Of a stretch of 64,000 nt of DNA, positions 1-14,050 are shown piece after piece. The stretch's first letter is position 1; every line of letters begins with the position of its first letter. Origin of the DNA: Gordionus sp. m RMFG-2023. Its lineage: Eukaryota; Nematomorpha; Gordioida; Chordodea; Parachordodidae. The stretch lies in the NCBI RefSeq assembly GCF_954871325.1, contig NC_088776.1:59606954-59670953 (forward strand), in the 5' to 3' direction. Below the pieces are notes generated by a model that was not told where the DNA came from, did not search any database, and was given only the letters and a program-made list of their open reading frames with translations. Both the position numbers and the translations under genes were made by a program.

Positions 1-1060
1 ATCCCGACCGATACAACAGAAAAGGGAGAGAATTTATTTTAACGAGTTTATCGCCCTCGACAAATATAATCGTGTAACATTTATATATATTACAAATAAT
101 GGCATTTAATACGATCGGTGGTGCATTTTTTATAAAAGCGTGGTATCAATCTTAAAAATTCCCATCTCTATCCTTCCCCTACCCGACAGGGGTTAACTTC
201 TCCGGGGGGAGGGAGGTCCGGACTGTCTCGAACTGGACGACGGAAATTTTTGCCAAAGTATATATATCTGGCACAAGATTTCTGGTCCCTGGACCCTCCG
301 ATCTCTAAGAACCTAAGCCAATGACGCAGAGGGTGAGATAGCGATTACTGGCTGATAGTGTTTACTTATCGTTACAGTTACAAGTTGTATCGTTAAAAAG
401 TAACTGGTTCTAGTTTACTTGCTATATTTTTCAAAAAAATAAGTGAATTTGAGTTATTCATATTTTCGAAATAAATAGTCACTTTTTTTAAAAAAAGTTA
501 CATATAAAACACTTGAATGTAACTGCTTAAAGATACATTTTCTCTACAACTAGTTAACAAACTCGTTATCTGTTTAATATTTAATTTATCTACACTATCA
601 TTTTAAGTTAATAGCTCTTCCAAAAAAAATGTAAGCTGAAAATATAATTGTGTGCGGCACTCCATTCAGAGATGCCGGGAGTTTGGCCGGATGAAAGAGA
701 TTTAGATCTAATCGTTGGCAATAATATTAAAATTAATTCTAATCGATTTATAAATTACTTATCAAACAAACAAACAAAAAAGAGGATAACGATAGCCATT
801 AATCTTTCTTTCTTTGAGTAGCACAAATATACATATATATATATATATATATATAATGCTAATATAACGCAGATTTATTTTTCAGCTTTACAATTTATTT
901 TAAACCAAAAAAATAATAAAAATTAGAATAAATTTTGTCAATATATATATTTTTTTGTTTTATAATTGGTAGAAAAAAATTTTTAAAAATATATCGCGAT
1001 TCGCGACATAAATTAAATAATAACCAAAAAAAAGGTGATATTTATGCTTTTTAGTAGGGC
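1..1060. other. no gene seen
   Basis: AT-rich DNA with a moderately GC block at 160-360 and another at 640-720. No coding frame, repeat family or RNA gene was recognised. If the muscleblind gene extends left, this is intron. Confidence 0.5.
833..855 (+). repeat. (AT)n microsatellite
   Basis: Eleven AT units. Confidence 0.9.
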
Positions 1061-1717
1061 TGTACTAGTAGTGTTGTTAATTTGCTTGGTCGTAAAATTC
1101 ACGACCCGATAGGGTGCTCAGGCCTGCTTTGAGCACAGACCCTTAGTTCAGATATGGATTTTAAACCCGGGGTTCTGATGCCGTACTAATATTTTTTGGC
1201 GATATTAAAATGGCCTCCTAATTATAAACGCGTATATATATCAAAAATAAGCGTCAGATTTGCGGCTAATTATTTATGTATCTATATACTAACCTTCTTG
1301 TGGGTCATCACAAACTCGAACTAAATCTAAAGACCAAAATAGGTTTATCAAAATCTCAAATTTTGAGCATAAAATCTGCCACAATAAACCTCCCAAAGGG
1401 AGGGGATGCCAGCATTGCGGATCCCCCCCTCCCGCCCAATCATTTTCCAATATCGATATTATTTCATTTATAACTTGTTATAAAACAAGCTCTAGAATCC
1501 AAGATAGGATAGGAAAAACTAGGCTCTTGCAGATGATGACTGTTGTTTGCTAACTTATTTTAAAATTTTATTAATATTCCCAAGATGGGCTAATATGTAT
1601 CAAAAAATTTCACTGCCCATCTTGTGCCAATTCCGAGTTATGCACATTTATAACCAGGTCATCTTTACATTGACAAAAAAATATTGGCAACTCTGCCTTA
1701 AGAATCTTAAAGCAGAG

Positions 1718-2041
1718 CTTTGCCGTTTAAAAAGCCGGATTTGGGCCGATTCTTCAAAACGGCCCGATTAAGATCATAGCGAAAATAATATCACGTGAGC
1801 ATCGAGATTTGGCAAGTATATTTCCAAGCATTTCTACCATTAAATTATTTTTCTGGCATCCCCTTCCTTTAGAGCCTAACATAATTTCCTTTTAATTGGT
1901 TAGGTCCGCGATGTTTATAGTTCGACGCTTTTCCGCCCCGTCTTGAAACACGGACCAAGGAGTCTAACAGGTGCGCGAAATTTTTAGGCTTACATAATAT
2001 TATTTTGGTTATAATCTTAAACGGGCTTTTTAACAACACTA
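1718..2041. mobile_element. family A relative (CCCGATTAAGAT subfamily)
   Basis: The right end TTTTTAACAACACTA and internal CGGCCCGATTAAGATCATAG match a diverged subfamily, also seen at 2526 and 14051, with AAAATAATATTA in place of AAAATATTG. The left end is eroded. Confidence 0.6.
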
Positions 2042-2374
2042 CACAAGAATTTTAAAACAAGATTTCCCAAGATTCTTTATTATATAAAAAAAAAATTTAT
2101 TAATTTATTTATATTTAAAGTATTTTTTTTTTATATGAAGGAGAAGAGAATAAAATGTAAGTTGTATTTGTTTTGAGGCGTTAAAAATCATCTTTTTCTT
2201 GCAATCCTTTTTCCAACTAAAAGAAATTATATCTACATCACTTCTAACCACCTTTAACGAGAGTTTTAATTTTCCACTATAAAAAAAAATATTATATATA
2301 GTGTGGACCTATAGGAGAATAAAAACGATGAAAATAAAACATAATTTAAAATTGTATTAATTTCGAGACATACA

Positions 2375-2516
2375 TTTAAAATAATCCGATATTTTTAAAA
2401 CTGGATCCGATTCGGATATCGGATTTTTTTAAAATATCAGCCCAATCCGATATTTTTCGAAACTGCTAAATATCGGTGCAGATCCAATCCGATATTAAAT
2501 ATCGGCACAGCCCTAG
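2375..2516. mobile_element. one-ended remnant with TCCGATATCGGA motifs
   Basis: On the minus strand it starts TAGGGCTGTGCCGATATT at 2516. It continues with repeated TCCGATATT, ATATCGGATTGG and TCCGATATCCGAATCGG. A matching TAGGGCTGTAC occurs at 1054 on the plus strand, but a common element is not shown. Confidence 0.5.
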
Positions 2517-2525
2517 TAACTAGTA

Positions 2526-2730
2526 TAGTATTGTTAAATGGTCCTTTCTAAAAAAAAATGTCGGCTCAAGATTTTAGTCAAAACTAAGCATTATGCCGCA
2601 AGCCTAGATTTCAGAGATGGTAGAGAGGTTTGGATATCTATAAACAAAATCTCAAGGGTTACATAAAATTATTTTGGCTGAAATCTTAATTCGCGGGAGG
2701 GCCGCGCGGTTAGGCCCGTTATAATTTTTC
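2526..2730. mobile_element. family A relative
   Basis: It starts TAGTATTGTTAAATGG. Inside are CGGCTCAAGATTTTAGTC, GCAAGCCTAGATTTC and TTATTTTGGCTGAAATCTTAA, in the family order. The right end is eroded near GGCCCGTTAT. Confidence 0.6.
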
Positions 2731-2759
2731 TAAAAAAAGGGTTAATTGCCCGACTCGCG

Positions 2760-5650
2760 AGATTCTACCAAATGACGGTAAAAGGGTTGGCCTTCTGGCG
2801 AAATTTCAAGGCATGGGTAATAACATTTCTGGTAGAAAATGTTAATTTCGCTGTTTTTTAGAAAATAGGCTTTCCAGGCTTTACAATCCTTTTGCTTTTA
2901 TCGATAGAAATGTTTTCGTTTTTATTCCTCGCCTATTCTCACGTCACCTAATGTCTGTCCGTCAACCACTTGTAAGTATCTCATTAGTTTTATACAAAAT
3001 AGGGTTGGCTTTGGGAAGATAATACGGATCTTTATTGGTTTATGAAAATCAACTCGAGATTGCTAAGCACGATTTTGAGTGGCATTGGGAGACCTGGTAT
3101 GTCCAACATTTTGGAAATTGTTTGGAGGAGACAAAAAAAAAGGGTATAATTGTTGTAATTGCTTTTTTTGCCGTATTCATTAGTTATAAAAAGATCGCGG
3201 CCATCCATGATAATTAAAATATTCATGAAACACTTTTCTATCGCCTATTAAGGTATGAGCCTTCAGTATAGGATAGACATGCGTCAATTATAGTTGACGG
3301 CTATCTCTCCTATTTTTTAATAGGCCGAAGAAAAAAAACAGAGTTTTTAGGCCTATCACAATAGCTTCGGGGTTTAAAAAAGATAGGTCAACCTTTTATA
3401 CTTTTTAATCGCGCGTTAATACATAGCCGATTACCCTCCGCGCGCTCCTGTAGAATGAACCCAATTAGCGGATTACACAAACTATACTCCTAATAAATTG
3501 CAAAAAAGATTGATAGATATGATAGTTTACATTGAGGCCGGCGTAATGTGCTCTGACAGAGAAGCCTGTCACTAATTAGCTAGAAATGTATCTCGATGAT
3601 CCTCTATCGGATCGAGCCCAGATCTTTTCTAAATAGCTTATAAAAGAAGCCCGGTACTAAAATAGGCCGGGTACACCGGATCTATAGAAATATTTTATAA
3701 ACCGGGTCAAAACCGGTGAAGAAATTAAATCAGATTCTTTGCCAGCGACAAAAAAAAATTTTAAGCAATTTATATCTTCTCTCCAATAATCTCGTTCACG
3801 TTCAATAATAATGTACGATAAAATATCTTTAGATTATATTCATCGTTTTATAATATTTGTATTTTTTCATTTTTTTTTTAAAAAAAAAGGGTGTAAATTG
3901 TTAAAAAGATAGTAAAGAAGGAGGTAATTATTTATATTATCATTATATATAAAGATATATATTTTACCAAAAATATTAGTAAAAATTTCTAAAAAAAAAA
4001 AAATATATTAAAAAAATGCTAATAAAAAATATATATTATATACTATTAAAAGTTTAATATGTGTAAATGTGACATAATGTCCTTCACCTAATATCAATTT
4101 TTTTTCTTCTTCCCACTTATATTCCAATTCTAAACAAACGCACAAAAAAAAATAAGCAAAATAATAATTTCAACCCTGTATTGTCTAAAAAAATATATAT
4201 AATATTAAAGTATAATAATAAATATATAACATTTTCGAAATAGTTTTAATTAAGATGTTATGTTAAAGTTATTTTTCATTTCATTATATTAATATTTTTC
4301 ATAATACAACACACACACACACACACAATAACCGAATAGAGTAGAGCTGTCAAGAAAGGTTTTATAAAAAAAAAATGCCAATCAATTTAGTTAAAGTATT
4401 TCCATTTAGAACAGAAAGTTGTGGGAGAAGATTTCTGAAGAAAAAAAATGGCCTGCCCACCAGTTGATTTGAATTGATAAACGTTTAAATGAGAATGAAA
4501 TCAGTGATACTATATTATACATAGTTGGATAGGTCGAAACGGAAAGACATTCTTTAGGACTCACGGGCAGAACCACCATTTCAAACTTTTTCACCCGGGT
4601 TGAGCAAAGGCTTTGGTTTTTTCCACTATATAATATTTTTCCCTAAAAGTTGTTGGTTTCCCTTACCAATTAAAAAAAAACGGCGCGATTGTGCGAATCG
4701 GGAACGAGCCGTAAAACAAGCATGAAATTTTCGCATCGCATACGGAAGCATCGTTAAAATTCGCGATTCCGTTCGAGACGATCAATCTTTTAATAAAAAG
4801 TATTTCACTCAAAATGTTAAAACGTATTCATCCATTCATTCGTGTAAAAAATTTAAATAAAATTTAAAATATGAAAGCCATTTTTATAATTTTTAGAAAA
4901 ATTTATTATAAATTTTATAATGATTTTTGTAATTTTTTTTTTCAAGGAAAAACTCATAAAATGTAAATAAAAAAAAAATTGAAATTTTTTCTATTTCAAA
5001 TAAAATAAAATATAATACTTGGCGTGCTTTATTTCGAAGAAATAACCACGCTTGCTGCAGCCTTTAAAAATTTTTTCAACATTAAAAAAAAATATGATTA
5101 CATTTTTATCCAATCAATAGTTTCGTAAATCGTTTATAAAATTAAATCATCGATTGGTAAAATTTAATTAAAAATCGAATAATGGATTTCAGAAAGAAAA
5201 AAAATATCGAAATTTGCTAAGGAATTTATCTTTCATTTCCGGCAAAATGGTTAAATATTTTTTTTTATCAAAGAAAAAAATATAAAAATATGAAACAAAA
5301 CGCATTTTTCATTTTTTCATGATTGGAATCAATTTTTATTTATTATAAATATATTTATTTTAAAAATTTTCAGACTCTTCATCATATCTTTGCTTTATAA
5401 GGAAAAGGAAATTCGTGATAAAAAAAATATAATTCCATTTCAATTTTTTTCTTTTCTTTCTTTCTTTTTTGTTGTGCAATTTATTTTGATTATTATTGTT
5501 TTTTCTATATTAAATATCATTTGTTTGAAAAAATATATTATTTTATTTAACGGGAGTGGGGGAGGGTAGGGTAGAAGGAATTGGTAATCATAAGACCTCG
5601 AAAAAAAAACAGGGCTTCATCCTAAATTATAATAAGAAACAGGTTTTTTA
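2760..5650. other. no gene seen; unassigned inverted motifs
   Basis: 3230-3720 has short mirrored motifs (TTTTTAATAGGCC and AGTTTTTAGGCCTATC; CCGGGTACACCGG and AACCGGGTCAAAACCGG) like decayed MITE pieces. The rest, apart from (AC)n at 4308, is AT-rich and featureless. The small open frames at 3035 and 4406 lack any coding signature. Confidence 0.45.
4308..4327 (+). repeat. (AC)n microsatellite
   Basis: Ten AC units. Confidence 0.9.
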
Positions 5651-5654
5651 TTAA

Positions 5655-5850
5655 AAACAAAAACTTAAAATTTAAGTGTCTCGTTTCATCCGGAAAAATA
5701 TTACGCAGGTCTTAAGATTTTGCTCATAGAAGGAACAAAGGTCTAGACATATATTATAAAAATCTCTAGACTTGGGCACTATTTTTCTGGCTAAAATATC
5801 GAGTTCGCCATTTTAAAAATTCGGCTCAAAATGAGAAAATTTGTAGCCGA
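5655..5850. mobile_element. family A copy, ends eroded
   Basis: Core motifs appear in order: GAAAAATATTACGCAGG, GATTTTGCTCATAGAAGG, AAAGGTCTAGACATATATTA, TTTTTCTGGCTAAAATAT and TTCGGCTCAAAATGAG. The interior is very close to the copies at 21393 and 55023. Confidence 0.75.
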
Positions 5851-5891
5851 CCGTTATTTCATATTAGAAAGATTCTTTTCTTTATATTACT

Positions 5892-7359
5892 CAGAGACCT
5901 GCAGGCCCGACCCTAAGCCCGGCCCGCGTATTTTAAAATTTTTAAATATACCCGGGCCGGGCCTAAAAAATTTTTTTTAAACATATCCGGGCCGGGCCTA
6001 AAAAAATTTTTTTAATATACCCGGCCGGGCCTAAGATTGTTAAACCCGGGCCGGGCCTTAATATTTTTTATAAAAATTTTTACATTATGAGTTAATGGTT
6101 ATAAGATTATATTATATTATAGTTATGATTAATATAATATTGGGTGATGGTTAACACTACCTAACACCCACAGATCGATCTAATTATTAATTTCCTGCAA
6201 ATTTATTCAAAGTATTAATATATTTTTTTATAATTCATATCTAAATTTTTACAACATATTTTACCAAAACAATCAAATAAAAGGAATATCTTAAATAAGC
6301 CCCAATATTCAAGTATTATTAATATATTTTTTTATAATTCATATCTAAATTTTTAGAATATATTTTACCAAAACAATTAAATAAAGGAATATCACTTCTT
6401 AAAGTTTGTAATACCTTTCAAAGCGAAAAAGGAGAAATAAAATTGATTTTACTTAATATAAAGCATTTCTTAATTGAAAAATTTGTTTTACACAAGTATC
6501 ATTTTATTTCTCTTTTTCTCTGTCCCAAATTCAAGCAATTACGTATGTAGTCAGGGACAGATCGCAAAATGACGGAAAACTATATAAAAGATTATATTAA
6601 ATTACAAGAGGCTTAGGAAGTAAATGAAATACCATCGACCAGTCAAATTACGACTGTTGTTAAACAAACTGAATCGTTTTATGACAAATGGGGTGATGGT
6701 AATTCTGGTAATATGTCAATACCCGATGATGAATATTATAATTACATAAATAATAGATAAAACATTTAAGGTGGATAATTTGTTAGAGTGGTGGGCGGCT
6801 CATCAAAGCGAATTTCCAATTTTAGCAAAATTGGCAATTCCTGCTTTAAGTGCAAGCTCTGAGCGGAATTTTTCCACTACTGGGAGAATTCTTGAAGAAA
6901 GAAGAAGTAATCTTCAACCTGAAAAGGTAGATATGCTTCTCTTTCTTCATGATAATTTGTGATTTTTAATATCTTGAGTATAGGGTTTCGTCAATCATGC
7001 TGGTTTTTTACTTTGCAAACTGTCAAATATTTATTGCATTTATTATATTTACCTTGAGTCATGAAAGTTTTTAATCCAACATTAGTCATGAAAGTTTTTA
7101 ATCCAACATTTTTCATTTTCTTTTTTACAATATTATTATAATACAATTATCTTCTTTTATGGTAAAATACCTCATAGGTGAATTTTTGTATATACCAGGT
7201 CGAATATAATTTTAAAAAATTCCGCGCCTTAAATTTTTAAATACGGGCGGGTCGGGCCGTAAAAAATTTTTTTTAAAAAATATCCGGGCCGGGCCGGGTT
7301 TTAAATTTTTAAATCCGGGCCGGGCCGGGCCTGGCAAATGGTACCTCTGCAGGTCTCTG
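5892..7359 (+). mobile_element. hAT DNA transposon, internally reduced
   Basis: The terminal inverted repeats CAGAGACCTGCAGG and CTGCAGGTCTCTG lie exactly inside a perfect 8-bp target duplication, ATATTACT (5884-5891 and 7360-7367). Inside each end is an array of GGGCCGGGCC-like motifs. The 8-bp duplication and the encoded transposase tail identify the hAT superfamily. Most of the transposase is missing: no BED finger or catalytic core was found. The element also holds two internal direct duplications, one of about 80 bp (6211-6291 and 6311-6392) and one of 27 bp (7057-7083 and 7084-7110). Related ends occur at 53085-53285, 54598-55779 and 48787-49085. Confidence 0.93.
6571..6962 (+). pseudogene. 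hAT transposase, C-terminal dimerisation domain remnant
   Basis: The segment at 6771-6962 reads LLEWWAAHQSEFPILAKLA, then PALSASSERNFSTTGRI and NLQPEKVDMLLFLHDN before TGA. This is the classic hAT C-terminal domain (WW...FP.L..LA...L...SSER.FS..G, then the VDMLLFLHDN end), which pairs transposase subunits. Upstream, from the ATG near 6570, the same transcript-sense region gives MTENYIKDYIKLQEA, one stop, and further residues ending DDEYYNYINNR before a frame change near 6760. The rest of the usual ~600-residue protein is absent, so this copy cannot transpose by itself. It lies wholly within the hAT element at 5892-7359. Confidence 0.9.
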
Positions 7360-7503
7360 ATATTACTCCACACCACATTTATTTTTAGTTTGTGTCAGAA
7401 ATATGAAATTATTTTTTTCAAGAAATTTTGAAACTTTACGAATTTTTTGTTTTTTTTAATAAAAAAATAGATTTTGAAACGCAACATTTTTAAAGAAAAC
7501 TGG

Positions 7504-7858
7504 TACTGTTAAATGGCGCCATTTTTAAAAATGGCTAACCCAATATTTTAGCCAATCAAATATAATGCAACCCTCGCGATTTGGTTAGTAGATTTTTCAA
7601 ACTTTTCTGCAAAATATGAGCCCCGACTTTGCGTAATATTTTTTGGCTAAAATATTGGGTTAGCCGTTTTTAAGTTAGCCATTTTTAAGTTAGCCGATTT
7701 TTAAAAACGACTAACCCAATATTTTATCCAGAATTATATTATGCAAGGTTGAAGATAATGTTCATAGATGGCACACAAAGGTCCTTCTCTTCTCTTCTCT
7801 TCTCATCAATCAGCGAAATCTCTGGCTAAAATATTGAGTTAGCCGTTTAACAACATTA
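7504..7858. mobile_element. family A, two copies joined as a dimer
   Basis: Two full sets of CGGCTAACCCAATATTTTA..GGCTAAAATATTGGGTTAGC motifs lie back to back. Between them AAGTTAGCC is repeated (7672-7705). The right end is TTTAACAACATTA. The second unit also carries a short CTTCTCTTCTCTTCTC run. Confidence 0.75.
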
Positions 7859-7859
7859 A

Positions 7860-10210
7860 TTGTTGCTATGAGTTTCTTCAAATTCTATTTTAAAATTTAA
7901 TAGATAATTTTTTTTTTCATATTTATAGTTATATTTAATTTAAGAATCATCCTATAGGTGGAAAAAAATAAAAATTATTTCTTAAATATAATATTAACAT
8001 ATTATAAAAATCCACCAGATGGCGCCGTTTCTATATTTTGATCAAATCAATAGGGTCCAAAGGGTGATCTAATAGCAGTTCCATGTGTTGTACATAAAAA
8101 TATATCACAATATTTACAAAAAAAGCTAGAAACATTGATTTTGGTTCGCAAAAACTTGATTGGTCCAAATAAAAAAAAATACGTCATAAAAACGTGATTT
8201 TTATTTTATAAAATATTAATATTTTAATAATTACAATTTTTATCCTTTTGATTAATAATCCTCTAATCTTTGAGTAGCAACGTTTAAACTTGTAAAAAAA
8301 ATTTGTTTTTAAAAAAGGCATCGTTTTTGGACAAAACAATTTTTTCTTCTTCTTCTTCAAAGATGATCAGTGTTTAAGACCATTCCTGATGTGATTGGGA
8401 GAATGGAGCTGGGGGGGTAGGGGGGGGTTCTACCCTGTCCTTATGGCTCAATGAAATTAGCTACGATTCATTCTGACCGAATTTGTGGGTTACTGTTAAA
8501 TGTTATTTAAAACACCAATTAGTTACTAATTTTTAATTGTATCGTTGGACAACTCTAATTTATGAATTACATTTAATTGCTAAAATTTAGCTAGAAAATT
8601 TGTAAACGAATTTCGATGAGCTAAGGGACGGGGTATTAGAATAAAATAATATCATTTGATTCTTATAGGAATATCGATTACTCCAAAAAAAAAATTATTA
8701 AATCACAAATCACTTGTATCGGGATTAAAATATTCATATTTTAATTTTTTTAAAAAAACGTTATAAAATTTTTGCCCATAAAATTCGTATACAATTTGCT
8801 TTGTTTTAGTTACTTAAAAATTCAGTTAATCTTATTAATAATATAATATATATTATTATTTTATATACTTGTGTCCGAAAACAAAACATTAAAAAAAATT
8901 TAATTTAATTTCAAAACGTTATCTAAAAAGCACGTTAATCCTCTTTTCGTTTTAAATAGAAAAATAAAATAAAAAGGTGGTAAAAATACATTAGCGACAT
9001 TTTCGATACTTTATTATCATTGAAGTTACTTTGAAGTTACCTTAAAAGTTATATTTTTTTTTAAGGTTTTAAAATAAAACTGGTTTTGTTTATTGGATGC
9101 AACTTATTATTTCGCATACTAAAAAAAAAAATTTCTGTCTGTATATTACCCTGAATTCACACTTAGCCGTGAATTCGCGTTAACTGATAATTTTTTATAC
9201 GCCTAAATCTTTTGTTAAGAGATTCACCCGTCTATTACGTAGCCGGTTTGAACAAAAATATTAACCGAAACCAAATAATTTGAAAACCGACCCGGCAACC
9301 GGGTTTAAAAGTAAAAAGAAATTATATCGAGGAACAAAAGCAATTTATGCTCGCCAATAGAGGGAAAGTATCTAAGATAGCAAAAACCCTAAACGAATTT
9401 TGGATACAAATACAAGTCACAGCCCTGATTAAGGGAGATGCTAAATAACATTTACAGAATTTACGCGTTTTTCATCTATTAACCAATTAGAAAGATGTTG
9501 GGTCCAATTTTACAAAAATCCTATTAAAATGCGCAAGCGAAATACCCAGGCAAATGGAGTGCTAGACTTCTGAAACCCCCCAAAAAAACTAATCTTAATA
9601 AACTCGCAAGAGCAAGAACATAGTCACGTAGAAAACAATACAAAAAAACCTGGCGCAACAATTTTAAAATATAACGTCATCTTTTACTTATTACATCTGA
9701 GCTATATTATTTTTGCGTTAATTTTTATGTAAATATTAGTTTTGGCGCGAACGTTATTGAAAGGAAACATTAGGGCAATCAGTTAGTAAATAGGAGGAGC
9801 ATTTACATTCATTCATTATACAACCAAATTTGATATTCAAATTTATTTTCGTTTTTAATAGCCAATCATTTTTTAAAAAAATGGCGTTTTTTTTCACCCT
9901 TTAACCCTTTTTGACCAATATTATTATAAGCTAGCGAGTTCAAATTTCGTTTCCTCCGTTCTTAATTATTTAACAATTTCGTACAAATTTTTTTAGCCGG
10001 AATGGTTTGGGCCAAAAATATCCACCATTTTCTCGTCGATTTGACATAAAATTACTCAAATTTTGTGAGGGATAGAAATGATGAACCAAAAAATGTTGAC
10101 ATGGAATTACTGGAATAACGACATAATAGTGCGTTAATTTATACGTTTTTGCTCATCTACTCAACGCCAGGTTCGGTCAAGAAAATAACCGAAAAATTTG
10201 GGGCATCTGT
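7860..10210. other. no gene seen
   Basis: AT-rich sequence. At 9150-9200 CCTGAATTCAC and GTGAATTCGCGTTAACTGAT occur. Near copies are at 55958 and 56657, so an old dispersed repeat is likely. Nothing else was identified. Confidence 0.4.
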
Positions 10211-10211
10211 C

Positions 10212-10864
<653 letters not shown>

Positions 10865-10865
10865 A

Positions 10866-13188
10866 GTTCATGATTTTATTTTAGATGATTTGTTTTTTTA
10901 ATTTAATCTAAATCTTTTATAGTAATAATATTTGTTTTCTAAATGTTACAACTTATATACCCAAAAAAATAATTATAATATTCTCGGGGCTTTATTTTAA
11001 AAATAAACAATTAAAAATTATAGTAATAATTATTTTTAATTTGTTATTTATTCATCATTTTACCATTTATATTTTTGCCCGAAGCGTTTAATATTTATTT
11101 ACCGCTCATATTTTAAATTTCACATTTAAAACTGTATTAAAATTCCGGGCCAGGCCAAAAAATTTAGAAGATATTTTTTTGCAACTCCGAAAAAAATTCA
11201 CGAATTCGGGCCGGGTCGAGTCAAATTTTTTTGAATAAATTCGAATTATATCAATAATAACCAGTTGGAAATATCATAATAAATGTTTCCTCGCCTCTCG
11301 TATTTTAAAATAGAAACCATTTACAAATATATAGCCAAACAGGCCTATCTAAAATAGGAAATCAGCAAACTCAGCCGATAAAAATACGGCGGTTTATAAA
11401 TAATTTTTTTTTTCGGTTATGTCCAAAACTTTCCTAACTTGTGTACCGTTTTGTTTTTTCAAAAAAAAAATATACCAGTTATTTGAAAACTTCCTCTTGT
11501 TTTTCTTAGCTCCTATTTATTACAAAAAAAATAGTGTACCTCTCATTCTATTGGATGGAAAGTATGGACCGAACCCGGCAAAGGGCCCGATTTTTTCACG
11601 AAATATTACCGACAAAACCTCTAATTAAAATAAATAAATAAACGATGGCCTTTAACGTTTATTTTAAATAAATATAATTAAACTCAAGTCATTCCTTGCC
11701 TTTCTCTTCCTTTTTTTCTCAATTCTTCTCTCGTATTTTATCTAAAAAAAAAATTCCATTTTTCGATTTATTCTTCCTCTGTTTCCCGCACGCTATGAAG
11801 AATGATTAATAGATATTAAAAAAAAATATTTAAAAAATTAATTCGTGGTTTTATATAGTAATTTTAAGGCGTGTGGATGGATGAAAAAAAAAATACAAAA
11901 AATATTAGATATAAATTTTTTTTAAATAAAATAAGATTAACCAAAGACAAGACATCAGTGCGAAGTGTTAAAAAAAAAAATTTTTTTTATTATTCCCGTA
12001 AAGATTTTATCGATTTATTAATAAAAAAAAATTATAAAAGTTTTAATTTTTATTTTTTGTATAACAGAAAAAAAACGTAACATTATAATTATGGCGCAAA
12101 TTAAATTCGCTTGAACGCTCGATATCGCCCGCCCGCCCACTCTTTAATTTGAGCGGCTAGTGAGACTCCTGAAGGCGGGGTCCGGGATACACCAAAAAAT
12201 ATAGGATTTTGGAAAACCGGACCGCTAAAATGAAAAATCCGGGCTGGGCAGCCGGACCTGGTCCTAAAAATAAAATTTCAAAGGGCAAGACCTAACGTTT
12301 TGATCTCGAAAGATCTTCTTTGTCCGGTGCCTCAAAATCAACAAACTCCCATTTTTTTTTTTATTTAATCAAAAAAAATCTATATTATTATTCATTTTAT
12401 TTCAATTCGCCATAAATTTTTAAACATTCATATAAACAAAAATATTTCTATTTTTTAAATTATTGGATTTATTTTTTTTTACATAAAGAAAAAAATTTTT
12501 AGTTTGATTTGTGTCATTCAAATGTATTGCGAAGCGTAAAATAAGTTCTTTGATTTAAATTCAATCGTCCAAAAAAAATACGAACTTAAAATTTCCCTCT
12601 GTAGAAAATAAAAAATATATATTTTTGGGAATAAAATTAAAATGTATATGTAAAAAAGCCAGGTTCGTGTAAAAAACTCAAATATCCCAAAATTTTTGGC
12701 TCAATCTCTAAGTTGTGGGTTGGTTTGAAAGTTTGGCTCGAGTCGTTTTAAATAAGACTAAGGACAGGTGATTTAACTGACGCTAGTAATGAATAAACGC
12801 TAAACCCCGTCTTCAGTCATTCAAAGAAAAAATTGGTCCGGTTTTTGCTACATCTCGTCTTTCATTGAAATCTTGATAGATTTAGATCTTCTGCATCAAG
12901 AGTTTGATCTCTTTTAACTTGGAGAGGGTACGGATCAATCACGTCCCGATCCTAAAACGATAAAAATTTAGTCACCAGAACCTTAACCGAGCAGGCGTAT
13001 CCACCGGTTTGAACCATAATATTATTCAACTTTCATTAGTATCAGTTAGCACCGGGCAACAAATATTTCCTTGGTTTTCAACATATACAATCCAATATCT
13101 AATGGTTTTGTGAAAATTATCAATAACTGATAAATTAGTCTAATAGTTCGTTTAAAAGTAATAACAAAACCAGATTGTATATACTATA
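10866..13188. other. no gene seen
   Basis: 11140-11230 has CCGGGCCAGGCC and TTCGGGCCGGGTCGAGTC, suggesting a decayed relative of the GGGCCGGGCC hAT family. 12160-12270 has similar CCGGAC/GGGCTGGGC motifs. The remainder is unassigned. Confidence 0.4.
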
Positions 13189-13575
13189 GGTCCGCAATGG
13201 GCGGATCCGGTAAAAAAAATTGTGGATCGGCAGAACTCTAGCGAAAACCGAACAGATATTATACTTTTTTATGAGCCGAACCCGAACCCCGAATGGTTAT
13301 TTTCTTTGGACCTAGGTCTGAACCGATCTCAAATCCCTTATTATAATCTCGAGGAGAAGGGGGATAACTACTTACTTAATATTGAGCCCTGCAAGAACCG
13401 ATCCGATGATCCCAATCCAACCCAACTCCGGTTAGTCGAATTCAGGCCAAAATTTTTAATACTTTTATTTTCTCTTCCTAATCATATTTATGTTTTGTTA
13501 TCCTTTCGGCGTTTATATTATTTCCGATTTTCGTTGAAAGTGTTCGTACTTTTTCAATAGTCCAATCGGACCTTC
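13189..13575. repeat. degenerate element with GAACCCGAACCCC-like motifs
   Basis: AGGTCCGCAATGGGCGGATC at the left and CCAATCGGACC at the right are loosely inverted. Inside are AACCGAACAG, GAGCCGAACCCGAACCCCG and GAACCGATC. A 113-codon open frame here is composed of these motifs and resembles no protein. Confidence 0.35.
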
Positions 13576-14050
13576 GAAAGGATTGGATTGGTTAGACCAA
13601 ACAAAAAATTTTCACTCTACCTGAAAAAAAAAGTTCATATGCAGGGCTGTTGAAATAAGTAGTAGGTATCCAATTTATAATTCATTTATCTAATATGTCA
13701 CCGGAAAGGGTGAGGGGCTTCAGAATCATTGACCGAGGGGTCTAGACGGCCCAGTTAAGCGTCAATAAAAGAATATATATACAGATCGAATATATATCAT
13801 GTGATAAAAATTTGGTTAATTATCCACTGGCCGAAAAAAAAATCTGAAATGTAAATTTTATATCTAAATTCTATAAATCTATAATAAATATGCTCCCAGT
13901 AGCAACATAAGCCGTCACTCATCAGCTTAACAATTGAGTTAACTATAAGGTTACCAAGTGACATATAGTCCAGCAACACATATATTGATTTCAACATATT
14001 GGTCATCTCTCTCTCTAAAGGGCATGCTTTAAAAGCCCTATTTCTGGTCA

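Noticed and set aside
1069-2041. A single 973-bp element with TAGTGTTGTTAA and AACAACACTA at its ends
   Set aside because: The right part is a family A relative that begins near 1718; the left end has a different interior and the flanks do not match.
3035-3217. Overlapping open frames on both strands
   Set aside because: No conserved motif and length within chance expectation.
13222-13560. 113-codon open frame on the plus strand
   Set aside because: It consists of repeated GAACCC/CCGAAC words of a decayed element and has no protein signature.
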